A stretch of 64,000 nucleotides of DNA from Certhia americana (lineage: Eukaryota; Chordata; Aves; Passeriformes; Certhiidae), in assembly GCA_018697195.1 (NCBI GenBank), contig CM031864.1:12706809-12770808 (forward strand). Direction: 5' to 3'. Position numbers and translations under genes: made by a program. Shown here one piece after another: positions 27,601 to 40,049 of the stretch. The notes under the pieces were generated by a model. It was not told where the DNA came from, ran no database searches, and saw only the letters and a program-made list of their open reading frames with translations. Positions within the stretch are counted from its first letter, which is position 1. Every line of letters begins with the position of its first letter.

Positions 27601-30004
27601 GATCAGCTACATCTCCAGTGAAGGTAAAATACAATGTGGAGAAGGAGACAGTATGAAAGACAGGGAAATAATTTTTCATGTTTGTCTTACAATAATGTAG
27701 TACAGAATAGAAATGTAAATAATGCTGTTAGAAGCTACCCAACACAAACAGGGTTTAGAGAGATGAACAAGAGCTTTGGCTGTATCTTGCTACAGAAAGG
27801 AGTCCAAGGTGTGGTTGAACACCCATGCTGCCCCTTCTGTAGAGGCAGGCAAAGGCTGTGGTTTCTGCTGCATCTACGTCAGCAGTGTTTCGTTCTCAGA
27901 TGGAAAATAAGAATTAAAAAATTCCATTCTTGTTTGTCCAAGCTCAAATTAAATAACTATAGTTTTCTTTGTATTCTGTGGCACTGGGGAAATGGGAATA
28001 TCTCTCTTAGGTGCTGGCTATGAAGGCACTCTCCCTCTCTTCTTTCTCTTCCTCTTCTAGCACTTTTTATTTCAAGCTGTCATTTGATACGTTGACCACC
28101 AAATTAAACACATACATCTACTGTTATTTTGCATTGTTGTCACAGGAACAATGTTAAAGCAGTTATCCAGTAAACACAGCTTTGATTAGGTGAAACATAG
28201 CTGCCAAGAGTAGCTCATATGAATAATGTGATAAAGAATGTGGAGTACAGTTAGGAAGTGATGTTTTGGGTAGGCTAGACATGTACTTAGGGTCAATCCA
28301 GGGGTCACTTTTGGTAAAAATTAGCAACTTTTTTTTTTTTTTTTTCCACTCAGTGCTGCATATCTTTTGAAAAGTCTACTCTGAAAAATGTAGCAGTCTC
28401 AATTACACTTTGGAAGAGTTCCTGTCAGACCTACTTGTGTCTGTCTCCAAGTTCAGAGTGTCAGATCATATTGAGGTTTTCTTACCAACAAGCAGGGCTT
28501 GGAATGTCACTGAAAGAAAACAAAACCGATTTCTGTAGAAAACAGTGGATAAGTGAGTAGCTGCACTTTCTGGGAAAGCTTTTGTGAGTGAAAGAAGGAG
28601 AAACTAGTCAGCTAAAACTGACTGGTACTTATACTGTAAGGAAATGAAATTTCTCTAAGCAGGTGTGTTTGTGCTGCTGGTTTGATGACCAAATAGAGAT
28701 ATTTTCAGACACTGATGTGACCCCAGACAGTGGGCACAGCACTGCCTGAGCTGATGGGTTTGCTAACCTGGGTGCAGAGCTAAACTCTGGCAAGACTTGG
28801 TTTCACAGCTCTCAATAGTTGTGCATACACTTGGTTTGTAAAATAGGAGATCCTGATGCAGCATTATCCACTGTCCATCTGCCTTCCTATTGCCATAGTT
28901 TTGCTATAAATTGATGCTGTGACATTTACAGTGGAGGTGGCAAGAAGGAACTACAACTTCTCATCCAAAACTGCCTCCAAAGTATCTCACTTAAGCTTTA
29001 TATTGTGAGCTGCTTATTACAGAGAAAATATCTTAGGAGCTTGAGTTGATAATTTTTCTCCAAGTTTTACTGTGATTGTTAACTCTAAACCCAGGTATAC
29101 TAGGAAAAAAAAAAAAAAGAAGAAAGCCTGGCTTACCAAATGTCACTTTACATGTACAGTATATATTACTAACTCTTTGTTGATGAGATATCACTATGTA
29201 AAGAGAATCAAGGAAAAGAAATGATTGGGAAAAAGTTGTGGTGTTTTCTCCCTGCTGTCAATAAATTATCTTCTAATGGTAATGTCAACAAGATTTGGGA
29301 TGTGAGTGCAGCACAATGGCCTTCATTTGATTATTGCTCTCTGGTCATCAGTTCCTAATAATCTTCACTAGCATTAGTTTACCTACACCTTTATTTTCTT
29401 TTTACAAAAGGATAGCAAGGATTGGACTGAACTCCCTTCTCTACAGGTGATTTAAATTAGGATTAGTATATGCTGACAAGGAATGTAGTAATGCAAATTT
29501 ATCACCTTTTAGTTATGATTTCCTTAGTCCTACTTCTCAAGCTATCTTTCTCTTTCTATCCCCCAAGTAAATGACACAATCAGATTATTTATTTTTTCCT
29601 ACGGTTGTGCTACTGTAACTCAATGAAGTCTATCAGCCTCTGCTTTATTTCCTATTTTCGCTGTTAGACAAAAGTCACATCCTGACTAGAAGGCCAAACA
29701 TGATACAGTGGGAATAAACATATATATTTTTTCCCAATATATTTCCAGTGTCTTTACTTTAACTGGTCCAATATTATTTTTCACAAAATGTGAAGAGAAT
29801 AATTTAACTATTCCATCATAACTATTCTCTTGTGAGTAGATTTTTTTCTCAGTGCACGTAACAGAAAGCAGTATAAATTTCTATCTTCTTTGTCTAATTA
29901 CCTGTTATTTAAACTGGGTAACAGCTTAAAAGGTAAGCAATATAAATAATTTATATTTTTAGGACTTTTAATTAAATTTGGATAGTTTATGATTTAACAG
30001 GACA
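21643..30004. other. Intergenic, no gene recognised
   Basis: Mostly AT-rich unique sequence. A GC-richer patch at 26630-26890 has a 99-codon frame of low complexity with no domain. The frame at 27634-28023 (129 codons) is likewise unconvincing. Confidence 0.65.
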
Positions 30005-30102
30005 GGATGCTAGGCCATCTTGTCTACACTGTGTTTTTGCCAAGAAAGGTTGGACCAGATGATCCTTAAAATCCCTTCCAGCCTGGTATTTTACGATTGG
30101 AA
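30005..30102 (+). mobile_element. CR1 LINE 3'-end fragment (old)
   Basis: CCAAGAAAGGTTGGACCAGATGATCC, a TCCCTTCCAGCCTGGTATTTTACGATT block and the AT-rich end match the last 60-100 bp of an older CR1 subfamily. The left boundary is uncertain. Confidence 0.75.
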
Positions 30103-33100
30103 CATTGACCATTGGTCTGAGTCATCACTTTCCACTGTGATTGTGAACTCCATATGTACAGCCTTTGGTACATGGCTAACAGATTTAACAGACATGAAGA
30201 CTTTGAAGCTGGGATTAGAAATGTTAAAAACATCCCAAAAAACCTCATCATACATGGACATGGACCAACATCTAGAATGGAAAAAATTATGTGTCTCTCA
30301 AGGTATTATAGAGTTAAGCCACAAACTGGGCTGATAGACATTGAATGCTTTTCAGCTGTGTTTAATTTTCCTTCATCTGTTAAGCAGGAAACAGGTATTA
30401 TTATTATTATTTCATTTTATACAGGGGGATCAGAAATAGAGAAAACTTTATTTAAGATAATTCAGGAAGTCTACAGCAGAACAGAGAAAATCAGGAATTT
30501 CTGAGTTCCAGACCAGGACACTAACCATGGGACAGCTCATTTCCTCTCCATAGGAGACTCTGCTGCCAAATTGCATTAGATGAGAACAACCCCCTCTTGT
30601 TTACATTTCTTTAAAACAAACCTTCATTAGGACTGGATTCAATACATCTCAACTACATTATCAAGATTACCATGAAGTGTTTGTAAATCTCTAAATCCTA
30701 AGGATAGGATTGTCTCATGTAAATGAAAATGACATCACAAGACTCAGGACAAAAGCAAGTAAGTTTTCTGAAGAAAAGAGTAAGGTTATTTGCTGATGTA
30801 AGGCAAATGAATTGAAAAAACTCAGAAGTTTTTCTGAATTGGGGAAAACTTGTTTGTGTCATTGAATATGTCAGAATAATTTAAAAGTTCATTTCTTATG
30901 AAACCGAATCTGCTTGTTTGAATACTGCATTTCATCTAATCCCCCAAGGCTGTTTACATAAAAGCAAACAATCTGCTAATGTAAAAATTTTACTCACTTC
31001 CCTCATTTCCCAGTTCTTTCTTAAAAAAAAAAAAAAAAAAGGAAAAGAAAGAAAACCACTTTTGCACTTTTGTGCAACATTCTTAAACTTACAGAGACTG
31101 TCCTTTTGCAAGAGCCAAGTGTTGCTGAGCTGCCATCGTCTGCAAAAGATGTTGCTCAAGCAAGTAATGGAAAAAACCTCTGCTTTAAAATCAAATCAAA
31201 TGAAACTGAACTGTTTATGCTTAGTATTATGGATCCTTAATGGATTATAAGTATTGCTTAACACCTTGAATACAGTGTAGTGATACTCTTAATTTTTACA
31301 GTGACAATGCATTCCTCACCTTGGTTCCAGGACAAATAGCTCCTGGACATAAGTCAGGATGTGTTTTCAGTACAGTGACTGCACAGACACAATTTGTCTT
31401 CAATCTTCTTTTTCCTAGGTACTTATATACTTCAGTTCCCATCAGATTAATTCCACAATAATTTCTGTGTTCTTCCTCACTTTTTAATGAAGGTTTTCTA
31501 AGCTGCACTAAATTTAGGCCTACATCTTGCCAGCATTATTCCTTCCATGGCTCTGCTGTAGTGACAGGCATTCAGACTGGTCTGTGTTTTGCCTGAGTGA
31601 ACAGCCATTCATTTATTTGGCTGAGTGCAGTCCTGTTGAAGTCAATGGGGGTTCTGTCTTTGATTTCCATGAGTCTTGACTTTCAGCCTGTGCCCCACAT
31701 GAGGGTCAGAAAGTTCCCAGGGACAGCAGCTAAAGCCATGGATTTGATTAAATCTGTCTGCAAAGCTCGCATTGCTGGTAACTCAGCCAGCTCTGCTTAT
31801 GGGATGAGACAGGTGAACATGTCTTCTGGTGTCCAATGGCAGCCACATGTCCAAATGCAGGACTGTCCATGAATTGACTGCAATAGAAGATAATAATCTT
31901 CATCTAAACAAATTAAAAATGTTTTGTTCCGGTTTGTTTTTTTTTTTTTTTTTTTTTCCTTGTATTATTCAGCAGTCAAAACCTAGGCACAAAGAAACAG
32001 TTAAAAGTACTTCACCTGGGCCATTTTTTGCTATTTCATAATCATGAAAACATGTGTCTTTTGTCTGAATTTCTCTTGCTTCCCAAAAGAACATAAAATG
32101 CTTGTTTAATGTCTGTCAGGAAATACAGATATAAAACTTTTAGACTTGCATACATTCCTTTCTATTCAACACTTGAACATAGGGAAAAGTGAAGCTGGAG
32201 TAAGGCTTCCGTAATAGTCTTCTTTACCCACCTCTGCCCTCCCCAAAATTCTGTAACCTTCCTGATCTCTATTACTCTTCAGTTAAACACTACCTTGCAT
32301 CTCTCCTATCCTATTAATGTGGCTGCTTATCCTTCACTCCCTTTCCTCTTTTCTTTGGGAATGATTTTCTTTTCTTTTTAAGGCTTATCACTTCATATAA
32401 TTATTTTTAAAAATATATTTCAACAGAACACATCACAGGGGAACAGCTTATAATAAAGCTGTTCTCACAAATCCTTTGGGAAAAGCAGGATGATTTTTTT
32501 TGCCAAGGAATATACTGTTTTGTTTTCTGGCAGGTGACTGGTGATTATTCTAGGCCAGCTCTTTTTCCTATTTCCTTATCAACAGTTTTGGTACCTACAC
32601 AATTTCTCTCTCCTAGCTCTTCAACAAAGCATAAGAATTCTTGACATGCATCATTTATCTCCAAGACTAACATAGGTTACAATACCAGAATATTGTTTCT
32701 CAATTTTACCCATCATCTTGTTTCGTATGAATCTTGCTAATAATTTACGGTGCTGCTATGTCTGTCAAGATGAGCCTTCTGTTGTGTTTAAAGGTGATAT
32801 TTCTAATAATGCTTGAAAGTGGTGTGCATATTTTGTTGGAAAAAAATAAATCCCAAAACTATGTCCAGTCTCAATACCTTTTCTGCAAACAGATTTTTCT
32901 CTATAATGTTGACAAGGTCAAAGCAGGAGCTCATTGTAAAGATTAATTATAAACCAAGATGCTGATGTTGTAATGAATAGTTTGTTTTCAGCTGTGGCAG
33001 GAAATCTTAGCTCAGAGGCTAAGATTTATGGAACCTGTAAAGCAACAGTGGCTCCAAACAGGTTGGGCTGGAATCTGAAAGCTGTAATTTTTGTTGGCTA

Positions 33101-35936
33101 ACAAAATCTTCCCCTCAGTGACCTCCCTTGTGCTCTTCAGCTCAGTGAGTTCCCACACAAGGCACTGCAATTTGACTTCTCAGAATTGGGAATAGGGATA
33201 ATGGGGGCACATACTGCAAACTCTGTTTTGATAAATAGATAAGATTTTTCTCCCTAGATTGGGGTTGTCAAATTACTAGCTTTCTTTTCAAGTGTTTCAA
33301 TGATTTTACTGCATAAAGCAGTGTTATCAACTATGATGAAAGCCAGGTCCTTGGTTTACTTGACCTCTTTTGGAAATGAGACTACTTTCAATTTTTCTGG
33401 TAAGACTCTTTGGAGATTTTGTCTTTTGCTGATGCTTTCCTGTGGTGCTGATGGAGAGTTGGAGATTCTGCTCAGGTATAGTAAAAGTAAGGTTGAACTC
33501 ATCTAACTCACCTAATCTTTCAGAATTTTGTGGTGCACAGTTTTCAGGTAGATAGTGAATAGTCAGTTTGGATTATTTCCTCCTTGAAGAACAACATCAA
33601 TAAATTAGGAATCTATAAGTGATTGCCACAGAAGCTCACAAGAAATCCACACCACAATACAGGTAGTTTGAAGATGATGTCTCAGTAGCTGTGTATTCTT
33701 TTGGACTCTAAAGAACCTTCATGGGAAAAGAGGCTTCACTAAGGCTATTATTAAGGATTTTATTCTCTCCTCCTTCAAAAAAAAAATCTCAGTCAGAAAT
33801 AATTTCACAGAAGACAAAGTTCTCATGAGCTTTTAGCAGAAGTACCACTTGTAGAGATAGAAGAGTTAATGGAACAATGAGCTACACTCTAAGAAAGGCT
33901 GCTGTAGCTCTTACACGTACCATTTCTCTGATCATCCAAGAAATGATGTAGATTTCATTAGAAAAAAAGAACATTTTTAGCTGTGGATAGGCAAACAGTA
34001 AGAGACACACATTATTTTAAAGCAATAATTCAGTTTCCATAAGATTCAACCAGCTATTCTAGAGCCAGTGGTGACACTGATTATTCAGTAGGCAGGTGAT
34101 GGTCAGAGCCATTTAATATCCATTGAGAAAAATACTGAGGTAGAATCAGGAATGTTGTCATGCCTTAACATTCATTGTTACTGGTATCCAGGGGAGAAAA
34201 TTTTGAAGAAAAAAAATCAGGTAAAGATGGATAGTGTGTTTAATACTGAACTAGTACACAAATACAAGTACAGATAAATAGTCAAATAAAGGAATTAGTT
34301 AAATTAGAAGTACAGTATTTATTTTGAGGCTGCCTCAGTGACTGTGTCTGAAGTGATCCCAAGGAGGCAATCTGGACATTTAAACAAAAAAAAAAAAAAT
34401 GGCTTAGTCAGATGATCCATGGGAACTGTTTGCTCTCTTATTAGTCTTTGGACAAGGCAAAGCATTGGATATAACTATTTTCTCTGCAGAAAGGACAAAA
34501 TCAGACAAGTGTCTGACCCAGATGACATGCAGTTCCTTTGGCAGAAGGTTCAGAAGCAGGAGATGAGCACTGTTTACTTTTATTGATGAAGGGTCCTGAT
34601 CCTGGTTTTCATGTGTCATGATAAAGTGTTTGAGACAACAAAACCTCAGCCTGCTGAGCTGGGCACCCTCATGGAGGTTAATTTTGTGGTCAATGCAGAA
34701 CACCAATGATAATGCACTCTGTGACATTTAATCACAATTTCAGGGAAAAGGATGAGATGTAGACTACAGCTCAAACCTGTTGGAATTACTCTTTTTAAAA
34801 TGCAATCAAGCTCTCTGCTGACGCTGATTCACAGCATCCTCAATGTGTTTCAAGTGCTTTGGGCCCTTGCATTATAAGGATAAAGTTGTGCATGAAGTAT
34901 GAAAAAATAAGGAGCATGAAACATAAATGTCAGCTGTAACAGTGTCTGGTCGTAGAAAAATTAATGCTGTGTTAGAATTTTAATTCCTTCCTGAGTGAAT
35001 TACTCAGTCAAGTTCAGACCCAATGGAAAAAAGAAGGCAGAAATTTAATTTCTGATGCAGATATGGTCCTGTCAACATCACAGGAAAAATATGTAACAGC
35101 ATGGATTTGAGTTTTAAGTAACTATATTAACTATATTTCAGCACAATTGCAAATATGAGTTGATTTAGGTACATATAATATTTCATGAAGAAATGCCTTA
35201 AACTTTACTAAAGCAGGTAATATATTTTCAACCTCTATTTTTAGATCAGGTTTCTGAACAGGGAAGGGGTTTTGGTGTATTGCTTGGTATAAATGATTTT
35301 TGGTGTGTGTGTGTGTTTTTGTTTGTTTGTTTTTATTTGGTTTTTTTTTTTTTTAATGTTCAAGCCTGAATTCTCGTACGAAACAAAACCCAAATTGGTT
35401 CTTAGTATTACAGTTTTCCCCAGACTCAGTAACTTTTCTTTCTGCTGTGTCTAACTGGTCACCAGGAGAACTTGAGCATGGTCCTAAGTGGTTAGAGGTG
35501 CTTGGCTTTAACATCCAGAAGAAGGGCTCTAGAAGTAGTTCTGGTTTACAGCTGAATGTAGCCTAGCTGATCTATATAACTGAATGTGCTCAGAACCCTG
35601 ATGCACCACAGGCATTCAAATCAAGCAGCAAGGTGCAGTTCCCACACTTGTATCACTCCTGATTTCCAATTCCTGCACTCTCCCACCGTGTTGGTAAGTA
35701 TTCTTTTGCTGCAAAGCAGGTAAACGACTTTTCTTTTTTTTTTTTTCTGATCCTAGAAGATTTCATTTACTTTCATTCAATACTTTCATTGATAAATGAG
35801 AGTCAGAACAGGTGTTGGAAATGGTGGTTTGGAATGAGCACCATTGGAATTGGTGAGTGAAAACTACCCAGTGCTGGGAGGTGGAGGTCAACCCAGGGAA
35901 GGAGCAGTTGAACTGCACTTTTCTTGGGAAAATCCA
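30103..35936. other. Intergenic, no gene recognised
   Basis: Unique AT-rich sequence with homopolymer runs at 31024-31041 and 31937-31957. Frames at 30154-30504, 30918-31250 and 34404-34727 lack recognisable features. Confidence 0.65.
31937..31957. repeat. Poly(T) run, 21 nt
   Basis: A homopolymer with no recognisable retroposon attached. Comparable runs are at 28329-28346 (T), 31024-31041 (A) and 26160-26174 (T). Confidence 0.8.
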
Positions 35937-36653
35937 TGTCATGGGTTGCAGTGCAAAAATGTAACCAAAACGGTGTATTCTATCACCATCTGATGAAACT
36001 GGGGTGTGGGGGGCTGGTGTAATTGTCTGTCAATGGCCAACTGTCAAAAAAGCCCAGCTGGGGCAGTTTTCTTATCTCCTCACAACCCAGCCTCCCTCCA
36101 GGGAGAGATCTTCTGCTGATGGGCCATTGAGTGTCACTGAGAGAATTCCATCATCACACTGGGAAATGCTCTAGCCAGGGGGAAGAGCCAAGTACTCCTA
36201 CCTGGATAAAAATCTGAGATTTGGGACACCAAGGCAGCCTTTCCACTGGATTCTCAGAGGAACACCAGGCCCATCTATCACCACTGGATCTTCAGTGAAA
36301 GAACTCCACTTTTCTGCAGGAGCATCACTTCTACAGAGCCACATCTGCCACTGGGACTGCAGCCACCATGGGATGGCACTGCCACCAACACCCTGACCCA
36401 CAGGGGGGCAGGTTGGATCCTGACTCTGTCAGTGGGTTTGCTTGTTTATTTTTTTGTCTTACTGCATGTGTTTTGGTTTTATTGTTTATTTTAGTTCCCA
36501 TAATAAAGAACTGTTATTCCTATTCTCCTATCTTTGCCTGAGAGCCCCTTAATTTCAAAGTTACAATAATTTGGAGGGAGGGGGTTTAAATTCTCCATTC
36601 CAGGGGAGGCTCCTGCCTTCCTTAGCAGACAACCCTGATCCTAAATCTAGCCA
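35937..36653 (+). mobile_element. Solo LTR, ERVL-like family seen in songbirds
   Basis: It begins TGTCATGGGTTGC and includes blocks I recognise from a common passerine LTR: CTGTCAATGGCC, AACCCAGCCTCCCTCCAGGG, GGGCCATTGAGTGTCACTGA, GCCTGAGAGCCCCTTAATTTC, and GAGGCTCCTGCCTTCCTTAGCAGACA near the end. A TATA-like GGATAAAAA lies at about 36204 and AATAAA at 36502-36507, consistent with + orientation. The right boundary is between 36631 (GACA) and 36653 (CTAGCCA). I could not find a clean target duplication, so an end has mutated or been lost. Internal retroviral genes are absent. The 67-codon reverse-strand frame at 36198-36401 is not a gene. Class assignment rests on memory of the family. Confidence 0.75.
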
Positions 36654-39034
36654 AAAAATTATATATTTCAATCCTGTAGTTTATCAGGTCACTAGTATGT
36701 AGGCACCTCATTGTGATTACGTATGAAAGCATGAAAAAATATAACAAAATACTCTGGTACAAAATTGTTCTCATTAGCACATATTCACTAGCTTGGAATA
36801 GGATTTTTCTAGAGAATAGCTGATTAAATTCTTGTACAGAAATATGTCAAGCAATTTTTTTTCTTTAAAAAATAAAGTGAAATGGAGATTCTACATGCCC
36901 ATAATTTCTCATTTAAATGAATATGACCCATCAGCTTTAATATTTTTATTACTGATTCACTACTTAAATTACCTGCTGTTAGAAAGGTGTTATTGATGTC
37001 CTGTACTGTTAAATCAAATTATTTTTGTAGGCCGCATTTTATTGCCTATCTTCACACCTGAAATTCAGCAGTGTGGCTGACTTCTTTGCTAGTACTTCAA
37101 TGAAGCAAGTTTTCATTACAGCTTTTCTCTTTTGCCTTCTGCACCAGCAAGGCTCTTGGGTACAGCTTGTCCCCAGAAACTTTCTAGGGAAATGTAACAT
37201 GATTTTCCTCTGTTTTAGTGAGGGATTAATTCTGCAATGGTAAATAACTTAATTGCTCATTTAGCAAAGTCTGAAAAATGGTGGTGCTGCTGCATGGTTA
37301 TATTCTGAGTTCCAATCTGTAACTCATTTTCTCTCTGACTCAGAAAACCACTAATTCTAAGAAAAATAGTTCTTTAACAGAATTCAGTATTTTTAATAGA
37401 TTTTTTTTTTCTATTAGCATGTCTAAAACTGCAGTGGTTAACCTGAAAACCTGACTCAGCTGTGTGACAGTGTGGCAGTTTGTGACAAGAGGGCTGTGTC
37501 ACGCACAACAGAAGATTGCCATCACGTGGTCCTGGCACAAACTCTGTGTGCAGTTAGGGCTTCTCTTTGTAGAGAGTGCAGACTAATCTGCTGTTTGCTC
37601 AAGATGATGAGGTCCATTTATTTGGATCATTATATTTTGGGTCATTACTGAATTTTTGAAAAGATTTTCCCACAACCTATTACTATTAAGGTTTTTGTGG
37701 TTGTTTTAGTGTTTGGGTTTAGTTAGGGCTTTTTGTTTGATTTTTTTTTTAAATGTTGGCTCAGTTAGGAAAATCTCTCTCTTCATGGATTCAGCTACAC
37801 TTCATCTGCTCCCAAAAAAGATAACGCATATTTTATGGAGGTATTAATAAGTCATGGATATTGATGCATTCCACTTACATGTGGCTCTGAATATAGATAA
37901 ACTGCTACACAACTAATTAGGGCCTCAGCAACTTACTTCCAGATTTTATTCTGTTGTCAATATGCCTCACCAAAAGTAAGGACGGAGAACTTGAGCAAAA
38001 CATCAAATATTACTTGCTGTAAACAGCTGACAAAAAGATCACAATGAATTTCATCAAAGAGTAGGTTCTGGCAAAAAAAGGACAGTGTGCTCAGTGATCT
38101 TACAAACCTCTGAGTCGCTTTGGCCTATTCTTTTTTAATACTGTACATTGCTTATTATATTTGCTCCTCTTCCTGTGGCATTTATTGTATTGGTCTTGCT
38201 GGGATATTCTGTTTTCACATTCAAATAATGAAAAAAATTTTTTCAAAGTAAACCATGGAAACATGAGATTTGAAAACAATAAAATTTCCTGGCCTTTGAT
38301 CGTTGGAAGCTATCATGAAAGAGTCAGTGCAGTCACATGTTCTCCATTTGTATTTACTTCATCCAAGTATGGCATTTTTAAAAGAATTATTACTCATTGA
38401 TCTGTATAAAGTATGATGTTTTTGTGGGATGTTCACCTCCAGATTGACTCGAGACTTAATAGGTCGGTAAAATTAAAACCCCGTGATTTCATTCATTATG
38501 ATCAGTCAGTCAATACATCTGAAGAATAGAACTGCCAAGGAAATATATTTCACATAATATACTCAATGAACAACAAATAGCCAATTTTAAGTTTATACGC
38601 TCTTAGAAAAAATAGAAATTCTGTAATCAATCCAAAAGCATAATATTTTATGGGTGATTTTATATTCTTAATTTAGGATGTAGCTGTTATTATTAAGAAG
38701 TAGATTTAAAAAAACTGATAGTGTTTGTTTTCAGAAAGTGGGAAATGTTAAGTAAAAATGTTTTCTCTTTTCAGGCATTGAAATTTCTTTCATAGCTTTC
38801 TAGTATCTTCCCAAAAACTCCAGTGGCCTGTGTTACCTCTATGAACCACAATGTCTTTATATGTTACCTTTCTATTCTCCTATGAAAACCCAATCTACTC
38901 ACACAAATCTTGTCTGCCATGATTCACTCTTTTTTTTTTTTTTCCTGACCTTTAAGATGAAAATAATCATATAAATGCAAAAAAAAGTGCAAAGTGAAAA
39001 AAACCCAAACAAACAACAAGCCACCTCTTCTAAC

Positions 39035-39036
<2 letters not shown>
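36654..39036. other. Intergenic, AT-rich, nothing recognised
   Basis: Unique sequence with short T runs. One 79-codon frame (38161-38400) has no features. Confidence 0.7.

Positions 39037-39082
<46 letters not shown>
39037..39082. repeat. Poly(A) run of about 46 nt
   Basis: An uninterrupted A tract 42 bp before the assembly gap. There is no recognisable retrocopied gene immediately upstream (the preceding sequence is A-rich, unique and without an open frame). Its length is unreliable in any assembly. Confidence 0.9.
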
Positions 39083-39083
<1 letters not shown>

Positions 39084-39098
39084 ACTGAAATGAAATTT

Positions 39099-39182
39099 TG
39101 TGGTGGGTTGAAACTGGCTTGTCANNNNNNNNNNNNNNNNNNNNNNNNNNNNNNNNNNNNNNNNNNNNNNNNNNNNNNNNNN
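39099..39182 (+). mobile_element. Possible LTR start running into an assembly gap
   Basis: TGTGGTGGGTTGA at 39099-39111, followed by a CTGGCTTG block, resembles the 5' end of a common avian ERVK-type LTR. The sequence then falls into 58 Ns (39125-39182). If correct, most of the LTR or provirus is hidden in the gap. Only 26 bases are visible, so confidence is low. Confidence 0.4.
39125..39182. other. Assembly gap (58 N)
   Basis: A run of N with poly(A) on the left and an LTR-like motif directly on the left edge. The true length cannot be judged. Confidence 0.99.
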
Positions 39183-39842
39183 TAGTCCAGTTAGCACCAG
39201 TTTTTTCTCCTTGAGCTTCACCCTTAACATTTTCATTTTTGTTTTTGGTATTTATGCTCATGTAGAATATAACTTCATCTCCCACTTAATTTCTGCTTAG
39301 CCAGGTTTGATTAATTTACAGCATTCCCAAAAAATCTGCATTTTTCATTCCAACCCCTAAATTCTTACCCTTATTTAATTCTTTCCAAACTCTTGGTCAT
39401 AGCAAGGCAGAGCTATCTAATTTTTTCTAGATGTGAGGATATAGCAATATATTTTCCTAAGGAATTCCTTTTTTATCAGTTTTCATCAGAGATAATGGAA
39501 GATCTTCAGAAGACCTCAGAAGAGAGTGCATAATTAGCTGGGAAAGCTATGACAAAATATAGGAAAGACTCATCTTCTTGAAAAATAAATCCAAGTCTGG
39601 GAGCCATTCAAAATGAAACATGGAGATTTGCTGTCAGTTTTTACTCCTTGAGTACAGCTCCGGTACACCAGGACCCAAAGCAGTTAGGGCTCAATGTTTG
39701 CCCTTCATCCTGAGGGCTGAGTAGCTGTCAGAAGGAAATAACTCTGATCTCATACCGGCATATGAAAGTTAAAATGAAAGTAGAAGAATCAAAGCTATTA
39801 CTCGGGATGGGATGAAATATTCTCTTACCAAGGTCTTGATAG

Positions 39843-39871
39843 TTACTTAGTTATTACTTAGTTATTACTTA
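39843..39871. repeat. 11-bp tandem repeat (TTACTTAGTTA), 2.6 copies
   Basis: Two perfect units at 39843-39853 and 39854-39864 and a partial third. Confidence 0.85.
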
Positions 39872-40004
39872 TATTATTTATAGTTACTAGGCTAATTTCG
39901 GCAGAAATGGTACTTGTCCAGCAGCTTTACAGACTCATCCATTTCGTACTTTTCTAACCCAAATCAGGCTACTCAATGGCTGTCTTGTTTCCACTTCAGT
40001 GCTA

Positions 40005-40049
40005 GACAGTGGATTAATTTTGGATTAATTTGGACAGTGGATTAATTTT
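40005..40049. repeat. 28-bp period tandem duplication
   Basis: GACAGTGGATTAATTTT is present identically at 40005-40021 and 40033-40049, with a partial TGGATTAATTTG copy in between. Confidence 0.85.

Noticed and set aside
38899..39285. 128-codon reverse-strand frame with a Phe tract
   Set aside because: It reads through a poly(A) run and 58 Ns; an artefact.
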